Notes: generated by a model not told the origin, from the letters alone. A stretch of 64,000 nucleotides of DNA from Bin55 sp965205965 (GCA_965205965.1 CBDBHT010000007.1:1-64000), one strand, 5' to 3'; positions 19,724 to 29,797 are shown, counted from the stretch's first letter. A program made the numbers and translations.

Positions 19724-21748
19724 ATGTCGGACTCCGAACCAGTATCGACGATACGCGGCATAGGTCCAGACAACACAAAACGTCTCGCGAAACTTGGGAT
19801 TGAGACTCGTCTTGATCTTGTATTGCATCTGCCTTTTCGTTACCAAAATCGAAAAGAAACTACGCCACTGGGTTCCCTGCGAGCGGGCGAAGAGTACTTG
19901 GTCGTCGGCCAAATCACTGAGGTCACGTCGGATTCACGCGGTCGTAGATCACTCTTTGTAAGAATCCGTGACGACACCGGGCAGCTTTCGATGCGACTGC
20001 TACATTACAGCTCCAGTCAAGAACGGTCGTTTGAAAAGGGAAGGTGGGTACAGCTGTATGGAAAAGTTCGCATGGGTGGTCGGGGGACGGAAATGATCCA
20101 CCCGGAATATAAGGTTTCACGTGAGCGCGTGCAGCCCAATCCAGAATATCGCCCAGTGTATCCCTTGACGCAAGCTATCTCACAGGCGCGCTTGCGTCAT
20201 TGGATCAGCAAGGCGTTCATTGACCTGCAGCTGCTACCAGCTTATTCGTATAACAGCTTGACGTTAGCACAAGCCCTGCAGGTAGTGCACCGCCCCGACG
20301 TGCATCAAAATCTGATGGACGTCAATGTCGCTAAGCGACGCATCGCTTTTGACGAACTACTTGCGTTCCAGCTCGTTCAAAATAAAAGAACCGTCGTACG
20401 TAGACAACAACGCACGGGACCAGTACCGTCCCGCGAGCAACTAGGACGCCAGCTGCTAAATCTGCTTGACTTCGAACTGACCAACGCCCAAAAACGCGTA
20501 ACTACCGAAATACTCAACGATTTTGCAACGCCCACCCCGATGTACCGTCTGCTCCAAGGCGACGTCGGATCTGGCAAAACGGTGGTCGCCGCCTTCGCGG
20601 CTATACGAGTCGCTGAAAACGGTCGACAGACCGCAATTATGGCCCCTACGGAGTTACTGGCTGAACAACACTTCGAAACGTTTAACGAATGGCTTCCGCC
20701 TTTAGGCATCAATATCGGACTCCTTACCGGTAGGCTCACTGAGAAAGAGCGCCGACTACGTCGCGAGGCCATATCTAGCGGCGATGATTTGGTGGTTATA
20801 GGTACCCACGCGCTTTTTCAAAAGAGCGTAACCTTTAAAAACCTAGGTCTCGTGATTATCGACGAGCAACACCGCTTTGGCGTTCACCAACGAATGTCAC
20901 TACGAAATAAGGGCCAGTACCCTCACCAACTGGTGATGACCGCTACCCCCATCCCTCGGACCTTGATGATGACGCTTTATGCCGATATGGACGTTTCGAA
21001 GTTAGATGAGTTGCCTCCTGGACGAAAGGCCGTTCGAACTTCAATCCATTCCAAGCTCCAACGCGAAGCACTGATCGCGGGTGCAATGCGAGAAATACGC
21101 CGAGGTCGACAAGTTTATTGGGTCTGTGTTTCGATTGAATTCGGCGACGACGCGGACGAATTTTCAATCAGCTCAGCAGAGAATGCGTTGCACGAATTGC
21201 AGCGAAAATTACCGGATGCGCGAGTTGGAATGGTGCACGGAAAATTACGCGCAGAGGTTAAAAACGACGTCATGAGCCAATTTCGCGATGGAAAAATTGA
21301 CCTGCTGGTTGCCACGACGGTCATAGAGGTGGGCATTAACGTACCTAACGCTTCGCTTATGGTGATCGACAACGCCGAAAGACTCGGATTAGCTCAGCTG
21401 CACCAGCTGCGGGGACGAGTCGGCCGCGGAAGCCAAAGAAGTTATTGTTCATTAATTTATGATCCAGATCTGAGTGATCTTGCCAGGGAACGTCTTGATC
21501 GATTTCGCTCTACCAATGACGGTTTTGAGATTGCTGAATTGGATCTTCAATTACGCGGAGCGGGTGACGTGCTTGGCGTAAGACAGTCCGGAGAACAGAA
21601 CTTCAGGGTTGCTGAAATCTGGCGCGACCGCGATCTTTTGGCAGACGCCGCTGCAGTTGCTACTAAACTAGCGGAAGAAGATCCGGACTTGGCGATAGAC
21701 GTAGTCGCCACATGGTCGCCTAGAGAGCGGGACTATGTCACCGCTTAA
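19724..21748 (+). CDS. recG: ATP-dependent DNA helicase RecG
   Basis: The 674-residue helicase remodels stalled forks and Holliday junctions. It has the wedge/OB region (FVRIRDDTGQLSMRLLHY), Walker A (GDVGSGKTVVAA), DEQHRFG box, TATPIPRT motif and the C-terminal LHQLRGRVGRG and LQLRGAGDVLG motifs. It is intact and 13 bp after ridA. In a genome with so many repeats its product should influence IS-mediated recombination; that is inference. Confidence 0.95.
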   Translation: MSDSEPVSTIRGIGPDNTKRLAKLGIETRLDLVLHLPFRYQNRKETTPLGSLRAGEEYLVVGQITEVTSDSRGRRSLFVRIRDDTGQLSMRLLHYSSSQERSFEKGRWVQLYGKVRMGGRGTEMIHPEYKVSRERVQPNPEYRPVYPLTQAISQARLRHWISKAFIDLQLLPAYSYNSLTLAQALQVVHRPDVHQNLMDVNVAKRRIAFDELLAFQLVQNKRTVVRRQQRTGPVPSREQLGRQLLNLLDFELTNAQKRVTTEILNDFATPTPMYRLLQGDVGSGKTVVAAFAAIRVAENGRQTAIMAPTELLAEQHFETFNEWLPPLGINIGLLTGRLTEKERRLRREAISSGDDLVVIGTHALFQKSVTFKNLGLVIIDEQHRFGVHQRMSLRNKGQYPHQLVMTATPIPRTLMMTLYADMDVSKLDELPPGRKAVRTSIHSKLQREALIAGAMREIRRGRQVYWVCVSIEFGDDADEFSISSAENALHELQRKLPDARVGMVHGKLRAEVKNDVMSQFRDGKIDLLVATTVIEVGINVPNASLMVIDNAERLGLAQLHQLRGRVGRGSQRSYCSLIYDPDLSDLARERLDRFRSTNDGFEIAELDLQLRGAGDVLGVRQSGEQNFRVAEIWRDRDLLADAAAVATKLAEEDPDLAIDVVATWSPRERDYVTA

Positions 21749-22051
21749 CCAGAGTACTATGCCACTATCAGTAATTTCCAGTGAGAAAATGTCTGGATAC
21801 TGGCAGTGTGTTCAAGAGATGGGTGAGCATTTCTTTGATGTAACTATTTTTCACTCCAGTTTGATGATGTGTCCCAATTTATACGTCCCGGAAAGTGACA
21901 CAAGTTCGCGAAAACTATGGACCGAAAACAGCCGAAAGTCCTATTAAAACCAGCAGTTCACAACTCGCCGGAAATTACGGTCCCACTACTTGATTGGCAG
22001 ACCCTAATTTGGTGCTGCGGGCGTCACGTGTGGCAATACAAAAGGATTCAT
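21749..22051. other. recG-rubredoxin intergenic stretch
   Basis: About 300 bp between two convergent genes. Short frames exist but none resembles a known protein; in relatives a chorismate lyase gene may lie near here, and I could not recognise one. Confidence 0.4.
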
Positions 22052-22219
22052 TCAACCTATTTCGATCATCTCGAAGTCTTCTTTACCTGCGCCGCACTCA
22101 GGGCATACAAAATCTATGGGAACATCATCCCACGACGTTCCCGGAGCAATACCATCCTCTTCGAATCCTTCTTTTTCGTCGTATATCCAACCACAGACTA
22201 CGCACTGCCACTTACGCAT
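22052..22219 (-). CDS. Rubredoxin
   Basis: This 55-residue reading frame on the minus strand starts at 22219 and reads MRKWQCVVCGWIYDEKEG, then GTSWDDVPIDFVCPECGAGK and ends EMIEIG. The two CxxCG motifs bind the single iron of rubredoxin, an electron carrier for hydroxylases, oxygen-reducing enzymes or oxidative stress proteins. Length and spacing are exactly those of the family. It is convergent with recG and divergent from ubiA; rubredoxin genes sit in the same neighbourhood in Pseudomonas. No strong ribosome-binding site is visible. Confidence 0.92.
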   Translation of the reverse strand: MRKWQCVVCGWIYDEKEGFEEDGIAPGTSWDDVPIDFVCPECGAGKEDFEMIEIG

Positions 22220-22312
22220 GAAACTTCGACTCAGCTAAACAAGGAAAGAAGTGAAAAGAACTACACGTTTATCATAATGGAATTTGAATAGTAGATTCAT
22301 GATTTTTGCTCG

Positions 22313-23170
22313 ATGAGTATTTCAAGAGCCGATGTGGCCGCTCGTATAGAGCTGATGCGATTGAATCGACCAGTGGGAACGCTCCTTCTACTTTGGCCGA
22401 CCTTAGCCGCGCTTTGGCTTGCACAACAAGGCGTACCCTCCATTCGCGTCCTGCTTGCGTTTGCTGTCGGCACGCTCGTTATGCGCACTGTCGGATGTAT
22501 TGCAAACGACATCGCCGACCGCGATGTCGACCCGCACGTACGGCGTACCGCACGTAGACCATTAGCCGACGGCCGCGTTTCAGTACGAGAAGCCTTCATT
22601 TGGCTGGCCGTTTTTCTTGCTCTCGCATTAGTCATTGTAACTACCCTGAACGCAACGACTCAATGGATGGCCGTAGCTGGTGTTGCCATTGCATTGATCT
22701 ACCCATTACTGAAGCGGTGGACTCACTTGCCCCAATTATGTCTTGGTATCGCGTTCAGCTGGGGTATTCTCATGGCGTTTACGGCTATACGGGAAACGAT
22801 ACCCGTCTACGGATGGACGTTCTTCTTAGCAAGTTTCTTCTGGATCGTAGCCTACGATACCCAGTACGCCATGGTCGACCGCGAAGACGATTTGCGCATA
22901 GGCATGAAATCCACCGCAATATTGTTTGGAAAGTGGGACGTTCTCATCATCCATTTGCTCATGATCGCGATGTGCGCATTACTTCTCACTACGCATAATC
23001 TCGCGGACATGCAACTCTTCTCTATTGTCACGATCGGTATTGTATTTATCTGTATCTATCAATATCAGCTGATCAAAAGACGGACCCCCAGTGATTGCTT
23101 CAACGCGTTTCGTTCCAATGTTTGGATCGGGTTTGTAATGTTTCTTGCCGCGGTTCTGGAATATCTATGA
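22313..23170 (+). CDS. ubiA: 4-hydroxybenzoate polyprenyltransferase
   Basis: The 285-residue membrane protein attaches the polyprenyl tail to 4-hydroxybenzoate in ubiquinone synthesis. It has eight to nine hydrophobic segments and both Asp-rich motifs: NDIADRDVD and YDTQYAMVDREDD. RPLADGRVS follows the first motif as expected. Its stop overlaps the next start (ATGA), so it is co-translated with the TRAP permease genes, an unusual partner. Intact. Confidence 0.93.
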   Translation: MSISRADVAARIELMRLNRPVGTLLLLWPTLAALWLAQQGVPSIRVLLAFAVGTLVMRTVGCIANDIADRDVDPHVRRTARRPLADGRVSVREAFIWLAVFLALALVIVTTLNATTQWMAVAGVAIALIYPLLKRWTHLPQLCLGIAFSWGILMAFTAIRETIPVYGWTFFLASFFWIVAYDTQYAMVDREDDLRIGMKSTAILFGKWDVLIIHLLMIAMCALLLTTHNLADMQLFSIVTIGIVFICIYQYQLIKRRTPSDCFNAFRSNVWIGFVMFLAAVLEYL

Positions 23171-23664
23171 TCGGTAAACTTGAACGGTTTATGGAAGCGG
23201 TCGGAGTTGGCATATGTTGGTTGGTCCCGTTAATGGCATTCGTTACATGCGTTATTGTCGTTCTTCGTTACGGATTCGGCGTGGGCATTATATTTCTGCA
23301 AGAGTTAGTGACATACTTCCACGCTATATTCGTGATGCTCGGATTATCGTACACGCTGAAACACGATGCTCACGTTCGAGTTGATCTTATTTACTCGCGG
23401 TTGCCAAGTCGACGAAAACTTTGGACCAATCTGCTGGGACATCTTGTGCTGATGCTACCCGTTGCTATCACGATCATCGTCTTCAGCTGGAGATACACCA
23501 TTAATTCATGGCTCGTCTTTGAGGGTTCCGCCGAGGTCGGCGGAGTGCCCGCGGTGTTTTTATTAAAGACGCTCATTCCAGCTGGGGTCGTACTACTGAT
23601 CTGGCAAACGCTTATCGAAATTGTTAAGACCGTTAACGGACTCCGCGAAATGATGCGTGCTTGA
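23167..23664 (+). CDS. TRAP transporter small permease (DctQ-like)
   Basis: The 165-residue protein has four transmembrane helices (first about residues 12-35) and the DctQ-type region FLQELVTYFHAIFVMLGLSY. It forms the membrane part of a tripartite TRAP uptake system with the next gene. ATG overlaps the ubiA stop by four bases. Substrate unknown. Confidence 0.85.
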   Translation: MIGKLERFMEAVGVGICWLVPLMAFVTCVIVVLRYGFGVGIIFLQELVTYFHAIFVMLGLSYTLKHDAHVRVDLIYSRLPSRRKLWTNLLGHLVLMLPVAITIIVFSWRYTINSWLVFEGSAEVGGVPAVFLLKTLIPAGVVLLIWQTLIEIVKTVNGLREMMRA

Positions 23665-25015
23665 ATTTGTTCCGTTTCTAATGTTCGCGGCAGTTTTTGC
23701 CGCCTTGCTTGCAGGTTACGCCGTCGCGCCTACCATCGCCGGCGTTGCGTTGATTTTCGCAGCCATCGGTGTATCGGTCGGCATCTTTGACCCACGGGAT
23801 TTCGGATTTCTTCCAAGCCGATTGTTCGGGATAATCTCGAACCAAACGCTCATAGCCATCCCTCTCTTCATCTTGATGGGTATGACGTTGGAGCGTTCTC
23901 GCATCGCAGAGTCATTATTGGACAACATCTCCGCCCTTTCTGGCGCGCTTCGAGGAGGGTTAGGCGTGGCCGTCGTGTTAGTCGGCATGCTGATGGCTGC
24001 TAGCACGGGTATTATCGGTGCCACGGTCGTGACGATGGGGCTGCTATCTCTGCCAGTAATGCTCCGGCAGGGATACGATCCCAAACTGGCTGCGGGAACC
24101 ATTGTCGCAACCGGCACGTTGGGGCAAATTATTCCGCCTTCTATCTCCTTGGTACTACTTGGCGACGTGCTATCCAGTGCCTATCAGCAAGCTCAGATGG
24201 GGCAAGGCGTCTTCTCGCCTAAAACCGTGTCCGTTGGAGACCTATTCGCTGGTTCGTTGATTCCAGGCGTTCTTCTTGTAGTACTGTACATCCTTTACAT
24301 ACTAACGAAAGGACTATTTCAACCGGAGCGGGCTCCCGCCGCAATGGTTAAACGTGGAAAAGGCTTCTACGGCCGGTTGATCAAAGGACTTGCTCCTCCG
24401 CTGGTGCTTATCGTTGCCGTTCTTGGGTCTATTCTCTTTGGTTTCGCCACGCCAACGGAAGCAGCGGGCGTGGGAGCAACGGGTGCGTTGGCGTTGGCGT
24501 ATCAGGCACTGAATTTCAAGATGCTCCACGAAATCTCAATTGCAACGCTTAAAACGACCGCGATGGTGTTTTTCATCCTCATCGCGGCTTCGTTCTTTTC
24601 GCTAGTTTTTCGCAGCTTTGGCGGCGACGTCGTCGTGCATGAGTTGTTCCACAACATGCCGGGCGGGTTAGTTGGTGCTGCCGCAATGGTGATGATCGTG
24701 ATCTTCCTTCTGGGCTTTGTATTGGATTTCATCGAAATTACATACGTTGTTGTGCCCATCGTCGGTCCCATTCTGCTAGCCATGGGTATGGACCCCATAC
24801 TTCTTGGCGTCGTAATAGCGGTAAACCTGCAAACGTCATTCCTCACGCCGCCGTTCGGTTTCGCGTTGTTCTACCTGCGTGGAGTCGCTCCCGACTCGGT
24901 GACAACGCACGATATCTATCGTGGGGTTATCCCATTCATAGTATTGCAGCTCCTCTTATTGTTGGTTCTATTCGCTATACCAGGCTTGGCAACGTGGTTG
25001 CCATCTCAACTCTAA
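23657..25015 (+). CDS. TRAP transporter large permease (DctM-like)
   Basis: The 452-residue protein has about twelve hydrophobic segments and DctM motifs: ALIAIPLFILMG-like TLIAIPLFILMGMTLERS, GGLGVAVVLVGMLMAASTG, and ATGTLGQIIPPSI. The start is GTG at 23657, overlapping the small subunit by 8 bp. The permease works as a sodium-driven symporter fed by a periplasmic DctP protein, which is not encoded in this window. Confidence 0.9.
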   Translation: MLEFVPFLMFAAVFAALLAGYAVAPTIAGVALIFAAIGVSVGIFDPRDFGFLPSRLFGIISNQTLIAIPLFILMGMTLERSRIAESLLDNISALSGALRGGLGVAVVLVGMLMAASTGIIGATVVTMGLLSLPVMLRQGYDPKLAAGTIVATGTLGQIIPPSISLVLLGDVLSSAYQQAQMGQGVFSPKTVSVGDLFAGSLIPGVLLVVLYILYILTKGLFQPERAPAAMVKRGKGFYGRLIKGLAPPLVLIVAVLGSILFGFATPTEAAGVGATGALALAYQALNFKMLHEISIATLKTTAMVFFILIAASFFSLVFRSFGGDVVVHELFHNMPGGLVGAAAMVMIVIFLLGFVLDFIEITYVVVPIVGPILLAMGMDPILLGVVIAVNLQTSFLTPPFGFALFYLRGVAPDSVTTHDIYRGVIPFIVLQLLLLLVLFAIPGLATWLPSQL

Positions 25016-25107
25016 TTCATCGTCTCATTTACTTCTCATTACTTCGATTCCGTAAGTTCACTGCAACACGACCGGATTGACGTGGTTCGTCAGGAACTTC
25101 ATGCGGA
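25016..25107. other. Spacer before CRISPR-like repeats
   Basis: 92 bp without a gene; no convincing leader or terminator. Confidence 0.4.
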
Positions 25108-25196
25108 ATCAGTCCCCACCGCGCGCGGTGTCGGCATAGCGCACTGTCAGAACCTATCGCCCACAGCTATCAGTCCCCACCGCGCGCGGTGTCGGC
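25108..25196. CRISPR. Two-repeat CRISPR-like remnant
   Basis: Two identical 28-bp repeats (25108-25135 and 25169-25196) have a palindromic core CACCGCGCGCGGTG and are separated by a 33-bp unique segment. The 61-bp period equals that of the array at 43651-43800 and fits type I-E geometry. A third, heavily degenerate unit may start near 25230 (CGCCTCGAGGCG core in the right phase). There is no cas gene. It could instead be a duplicated palindromic repeat of another kind. Confidence 0.5.
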
Positions 25197-25522
25197 GCAA
25201 TCACCGCGTCGTCAGCATCGTACAGCGTAGTAGCGACGTATCGCCTCGAGGCGGATGCCGGGAACCAAAGATAGCTCGTTACATTGCTTATTCCAGAATT
25301 AACGTACTACAATTAGACTATTATTCATCAATACACAAGTACTTGTTTGGTACACCCGGTCACGATATAAGGCTGTCGTAATTTCCGACTTTGCCCGCCA
25401 CCGAGTGCACGCTCATTTGTAGTCCGCCACACGGGGATGGCAATGTCATGAAAACCGGTGCTGTCCAAAATAAAATTACTAAAATATAGATGCAATATAC
25501 TTGCTAGGAGGGAAACGCATAT
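25197..25522 (+). promoter_or_regulatory. Upstream region of glutamine synthetase gene
   Basis: No gene is supported here. CTAGGAGGGAAACGC just before ATG 25523 is a strong ribosome-binding site. AT-rich sequence at 25290-25340 and 25465-25500 could hold promoters, but I cannot name one. Confidence 0.4.
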
Positions 25523-26536
25523 ATGAATAAATCCAAGCTCGAATACATTTGGTTGGACGGTTACGTTCCCACCCAAAGCCTACGAAGCAAGACTCGCATT
25601 GAGAGCGATTTCGATGGCAAGATCGAATCGTGTCCTATGTGGGCTTTTGACGGAAGTTCGACGGAACAGGCGGACGGAAGCACTTCTGATTTACTACTAA
25701 AGCCGGTTGCAATCTACCCCGACCCCGGCAGAAACAACGGTTACCTCGTTATGACGGAAGTCTTGAACGCGGACGGTACTCCTCACGAATCTGACGGCCG
25801 TGCCACTATTGAAGATGATGACGAGGATTTCTGGTTTGGGTTCGAACAAGAGTATTTCCTGTGGGACCCCGTACAGTCACGTCCGCCAGGATTCCCAGCA
25901 AACGGTTTCCCTCGCCCACAAGGTCCTTATTACTGTTCCGTAGGTGCCGCCAACGCGTACGGGCGTCAATGCGTTGACGAACATTTAGATCTCTGCCTCA
26001 ATGCCGGTATCAATGTCGAAGGTATTAACGCCGAAGTAGCCGCTGGACAATGGGAGTTTCAAGTATTCGCAAAAGGCGCAAAACAGGCGGGAGACGAAAC
26101 TTGGATAGCTCGCTATCTCGCAGAGCGTAATGCTGAAAAACACGGCTGGGGCATTAACTGGCATCCTAAGCCTCTTGGTGATACCGACTGGAACGGTTCT
26201 GGCATGCACGCTAACTTCTCCAACGGCACCATGCGTGAAACTGGAGATGAAGGGGTTTTTACCAAGATTTGTGAGGAATTTAGCAAAAACATCCGTCGGC
26301 ACATTGACGTTTATGGCGCAGACAACGAGCGACGACTCACTGGGCGACATGAAACACAATCAATAGATACCTTCTCGTACGGCCTATTCGACCGTGGTGC
26401 TTCCATTCGGATTCCAGTAGCCACGGTTGAGGCTGGCTGGAAGGGGCGTTTGGAAGATCGTCGACCTGCATCCAACGCTGATCCGTATAAGGTTGCATCA
26501 ACAATCATTAAAACTACGAAAGAGGCTCTCGCGTAG
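25523..26536 (+). CDS. glnII: Glutamine synthetase, type II (eukaryotic-like)
   Basis: The 337-residue enzyme condenses glutamate and ammonia with ATP. It is much shorter than type I GlnA (about 470). EYIWLDGY, PMWAFDGSSTEQADGSTSD, WFGFEQEYFLWD, AGQWEFQ, GSGMHANFS and GASIRIPVAT are GSII motifs, with the metal-binding Glu residues in place. GSII is found in eukaryotes, rhizobia, actinobacteria and scattered other bacteria, so a gammaproteobacterial copy may be acquired; whether a type I glnA also exists cannot be seen here. The gene stands alone with its own ribosome-binding site. Confidence 0.93.
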   Translation: MNKSKLEYIWLDGYVPTQSLRSKTRIESDFDGKIESCPMWAFDGSSTEQADGSTSDLLLKPVAIYPDPGRNNGYLVMTEVLNADGTPHESDGRATIEDDDEDFWFGFEQEYFLWDPVQSRPPGFPANGFPRPQGPYYCSVGAANAYGRQCVDEHLDLCLNAGINVEGINAEVAAGQWEFQVFAKGAKQAGDETWIARYLAERNAEKHGWGINWHPKPLGDTDWNGSGMHANFSNGTMRETGDEGVFTKICEEFSKNIRRHIDVYGADNERRLTGRHETQSIDTFSYGLFDRGASIRIPVATVEAGWKGRLEDRRPASNADPYKVASTIIKTTKEALA

Positions 26537-26560
26537 GCATCTCATAGCCTCGTTCCACGC

Positions 26561-26606
26561 ACGCGTACAGGCCGACCGTCTACGCGGACGGACGGTCCGT
26601 ACGCGT
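26561..26606. terminator. Long hairpin after glnII
   Basis: ACGCGTAC pairs with GTACGCGT, and inside it GACCGTC pairs with GACGGTC. There is no T-run, so it is at best a weak terminator or an mRNA-stabilising structure. Confidence 0.4.
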
Positions 26607-26721
26607 CAGCTGTTGATATATCTTGGGGAATTAATATACCTGGCTAGACTCTAGATATGGGGAAGAGCCCGTTTAAGGGCGTTCTACGGGTTGTAAAGTC
26701 ATTGATTGGGGTCTTTGTGAA

Positions 26722-27110
26722 TCAGTTCGAGTGAATGCCGCTGTGCCGCGCGTTGGAACATCGACCGGAAGGTTTGATGAAGCCTCCTTTTATCACCCGG
26801 TGGCGTAGTGCTCGGCGATAAGCAGGTTTGAGGAACCCCAGCCTGCCGATTACACACATTTCCCGCTTGACTTCTATTTGTCGGGCCGCAACAGCGTTAT
26901 AGTTATAGACGTAGTCGGGTCCTTTCCGCTGGGCGAGGTGGATGAGTCGCTGGTAGGCATTTGGGGACTGGTGCATCAAGGCCAAGTCTCGCAACATGGT
27001 GCGTTTGATGTCGGTGAGCATCGTCCCGGCGGGCAGTTCCGGGGGCGCGTCCCAAGCCGGGTGAGTGCGGCCCATCGCCAGGCTGGTCAGCAGCAGCCAC
27101 TATAAGAAGC
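26722..27110 (-). other. Unrecognised open frame, possibly transposase remnant
   Basis: The minus-strand frame of 117 residues contains GRTHPAWDAPPELPAGTML and YQRLIHLAQRKGPDYVYNYN. I do not recognise it. Its GC-rich composition and position between glnII and a MITE suggest a mobile-element fragment. It may extend upstream in the same frame to 27110. Confidence 0.3.
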
Positions 27111-27142
27111 CAAGCTGTACTTATGTGTAATCGGCAGACCCC

Positions 27143-27296
27143 AGCAGTCTGCGCCGTAGAATAATTTTTGGTATATTTTTTAGGATAGATGGTTTGCAAA
27201 CAACTCAGCATGGAAATTTCATACTTCATTAATACGTATTTTAGGTGGTCTTTCCTACTAAAGAGCATTTCTACGTTTCTACGGTGCGGACTGCCA
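27143..27296. repeat. 157-bp-class MITE, copy b
   Basis: AGTCTGCGCCGTAGAA at the left and TTCTACGGTGCGGACT at the right form inverted ends; the AT-rich middle matches the copies at 10631 and 42703. Confidence 0.65.
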
Positions 27297-27431
27297 GGAG
27301 CAGGGCAGGTCCGCTGGCGCACGGCACCGTCCGTTGATGCCTGCGACACGCCGAACGATCTCTTCAATGTCGTATACCATACACCGGTTCGACCCATATG
27401 CTTTTCAACTATCTCGTTCTCTTCCGTGTGC

Positions 27432-27876
27432 CAGCAATTCCCCGTATAGTTCAAACTCCGTTATTCGTCTGGACTTTCTAGATTATCTTTCGCGATAATG
27501 GGAGCAGAGAGCCTAGCCTTTAAGACTCGAAGATAGGTTAGCATATGGTTTACATAGAGTGCGAGGTACCCAAGGATGGATGCGTTGAAGTTGCGCAAGG
27601 ATGTGAACAAGGCCGGTCTGCTTCAGGCGGTTCGAACGGTTTTCGATCAGGTGGCCGATCCGGTTTCTGATCGGAAATTTTCCATCGGAGCGTGTCTGAT
27701 GTCGGGTCTGGCAGTGTTTCTGGAGAAGCACGCCGCGCTGTTGCCGTTTGATCTATCGATATGTGCGCGGGGATACGGTGGTGGAAGCGAACCTGCGCCG
27801 TCTGTACGGTCTGGAGCAGGTTCTCTGCGACACGGCCCTGCCGCCGTCGCCGGATCCGATCTCCCCGGTGCACATT
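27432..27876 (+). pseudogene. IS-B 5' fragment with transposase N-terminus
   Basis: The IS-B end CAGCAATTCCCCGTATAG is at 27432. ATG 27576 opens MDALKLRKDVNKAGLLQAVR and CLMSGLAVFLEKHAALLPFD, as in the intact copy at 59021-60337. A frameshift follows and the element is cut at 27877 by an IS-A' end. Confidence 0.75.
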
Positions 27877-28017
27877 CAATGGCATTCGGATTAGCGGAAA
27901 GGGATCCCGGTCTTTGAGGATGTCGTGTAACCGGTTGATATACGGAAAGATATTCGGTTCTTTTGGGATTCTTCAAAAAACACTTGCGTTTCAGCATGGG
28001 TTATGGCAATCTACGCT
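27877..28017 (+). mobile_element. IS-A' terminal fragment
   Basis: Begins CAATGGCATTCGGATTAG and stops where ISNCY-1 begins (CTACGCT then TAGTGTCTG). It is the mirror of 1876-2021, with the same junction. Confidence 0.65.
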
Positions 28018-28191
28018 TAGTGTCTGTGCGAAAACCCTGATGATTGTATCAAAGTGCTGATTATTGTGGCATGGGAGGGTATTTTGAGCTAAAATGCTAC
28101 GGGTGAAGATTGCCGTTGGAGGCGTTGAAATGGGCTTTTTTAGGGGTTTCAGGGGTGTTCTGTGCGGATCTTCGTTGGGAGAGCAGCGATC

Positions 28192-29632
28192 ATGAGACGT
28201 TTCGAGCATGCCTTGCGGTTGGATGAGACGCCGATCGGTGAGATCAAGATTAATGTGAAATCACGGGATGACATTCCGGCGTTGCTGTTGGGCTTGCAGC
28301 ATCTGTACGTGTCGTGTCGGGAGGAATTGGAAGGGTTACTGGGTTGCCATGTGACCGCGGATCGGGATCCGGAGAACGGGAGGCCGGGGATGACGCTCTG
28401 GCGGGTTCTGGTGATGGCGGTGCTCAAGCAGGGTTTGAATTGCGACTACGACCGTCTGGGGGAGTTGGTGAACCATCACCAGGTGGTACGGAAGATGCTG
28501 CAGCATGGGTTTCTGGATGACTGGACGTACTCGGTTCGCACGTTGCAGGACAACGTGTCGCTGGTGACGCCGGCGTTGCTACAGGAATTGAATGCGCTGC
28601 TGGTACGGGAGGGTCATGCGGTGGCGGGAAAGTTCCCTGGCGCCGCCTTGGACGGTCGGGTTGACTCGTTCGTAGTGGAGACGGACGTGCATTACCCGAC
28701 GGACGTGAACCTGCTGTGGGATGCGATGCGGGTGCTGCTGACGGAGGTTTCGGTCTGTTGCGGATCGCATGAGGTGTCGGGATGGCGGCAGGGGCAGTAC
28801 TGGCGGAGCCAGGTTCGGCAGGGCTAAGCAACGGGTGAGCCGTGCGCGGTTGTGGTGCCGACGCCCGAAGGCGGTGGCGGCGTGGTTGACCCTGTGCGGC
28901 GATCTGACGGGGCGTCTGGGCGACACACTGGAGGAGCTGGAAGGATTGCCGGAGGGCTCGGTGTCGCCGGCGCAGCTGTCGCGATGGCGCTGGTTTCACG
29001 CCTGCTCGGTGCGTTTGCAGGATCAGATCCGCCGTCGCGTGCTGGAAGGGGAAACGATCCCGCACGAGGAGAAACTGTTCTCGCTGTTCGAACCGCATAC
29101 GCGCTGGATCGTGAAGGGCAAGGCTGGCCGGCCGGTGGAGCTGGGGGTTCCCCTGACGGTGCTGGAAGATCAACATCAGTTCATCCTGGGTTGGCACTTG
29201 CAGTGGCATGGCGGCGATGTGGACGTGGCGGTTCCGCTGGTGGCGGCATGCCAGGCACAGTATCCGGAGTTGCGCGGATGCAGTTTCGACCGGGGGTTCC
29301 ACAGCCCCGCCAACCAACAGCAACTGGCCGCGGTGCTGGAGCACGTCGCGTTGCCCGCGAAGGGGCGAGGCACGGAGGCCAGCCGAGCTCGGGAAGGTAA
29401 AGCATCGTTCGTGGCGCGACGCCGCCGGCATCCGGGCGTGGAATCGGCGATCCATGCGTTGGAAAGTCATGGCTTGGACCGGGTGCGCACGCATGGCCGG
29501 GCAGGCTTCGAACGCACCGTGGGTATCTCGATCCTCGCAGCCAACCTGCACCGACTCGGACGCTTGCTGCAGCAACGGGCGGCGCGGCGGTACCATCGCA
29601 CGCACGCACCACCCTATCGTTTGGCGGCCTAG
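28192..29632 (+). pseudogene. ISNCY-1 transposase, one frameshift
   Basis: The frame begins MRRFEHALRLDETPIGEIKI and runs to SQVRQG, where GGCTAAGCAACGG replaces the GGCTATCAACGG of sister copies, giving a stop and a frameshift near 28825. The other frame continues QRVSRARLW through SKGKAGRPVEL-like VKGKAGRPVELGV, CSFDRGFHSPANQQQL and HALESHGLDRVRTH to a stop at 29632. Apart from this indel the coding region is complete, so it is a recent casualty. Confidence 0.8.
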
Positions 29633-29797
29633 CCGTCTCCATCCTCAATATCCATCCTTCCCGCCCCTCGGGACGGACTCCGCACGCCCCGAAAGCGAGC
29701 AGGAGAACATCATTCGCACTTTTGGAGCTCCGATGGGCGGATGACCCGTCGTACATCTCCTAAATCAACATGATCCCCTGAGCGACGGATACCATCA

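Noticed and set aside
22297..22635. Minus-strand frame opposite ubiA
   Set aside because: Antisense shadow of a clear UbiA coding region.
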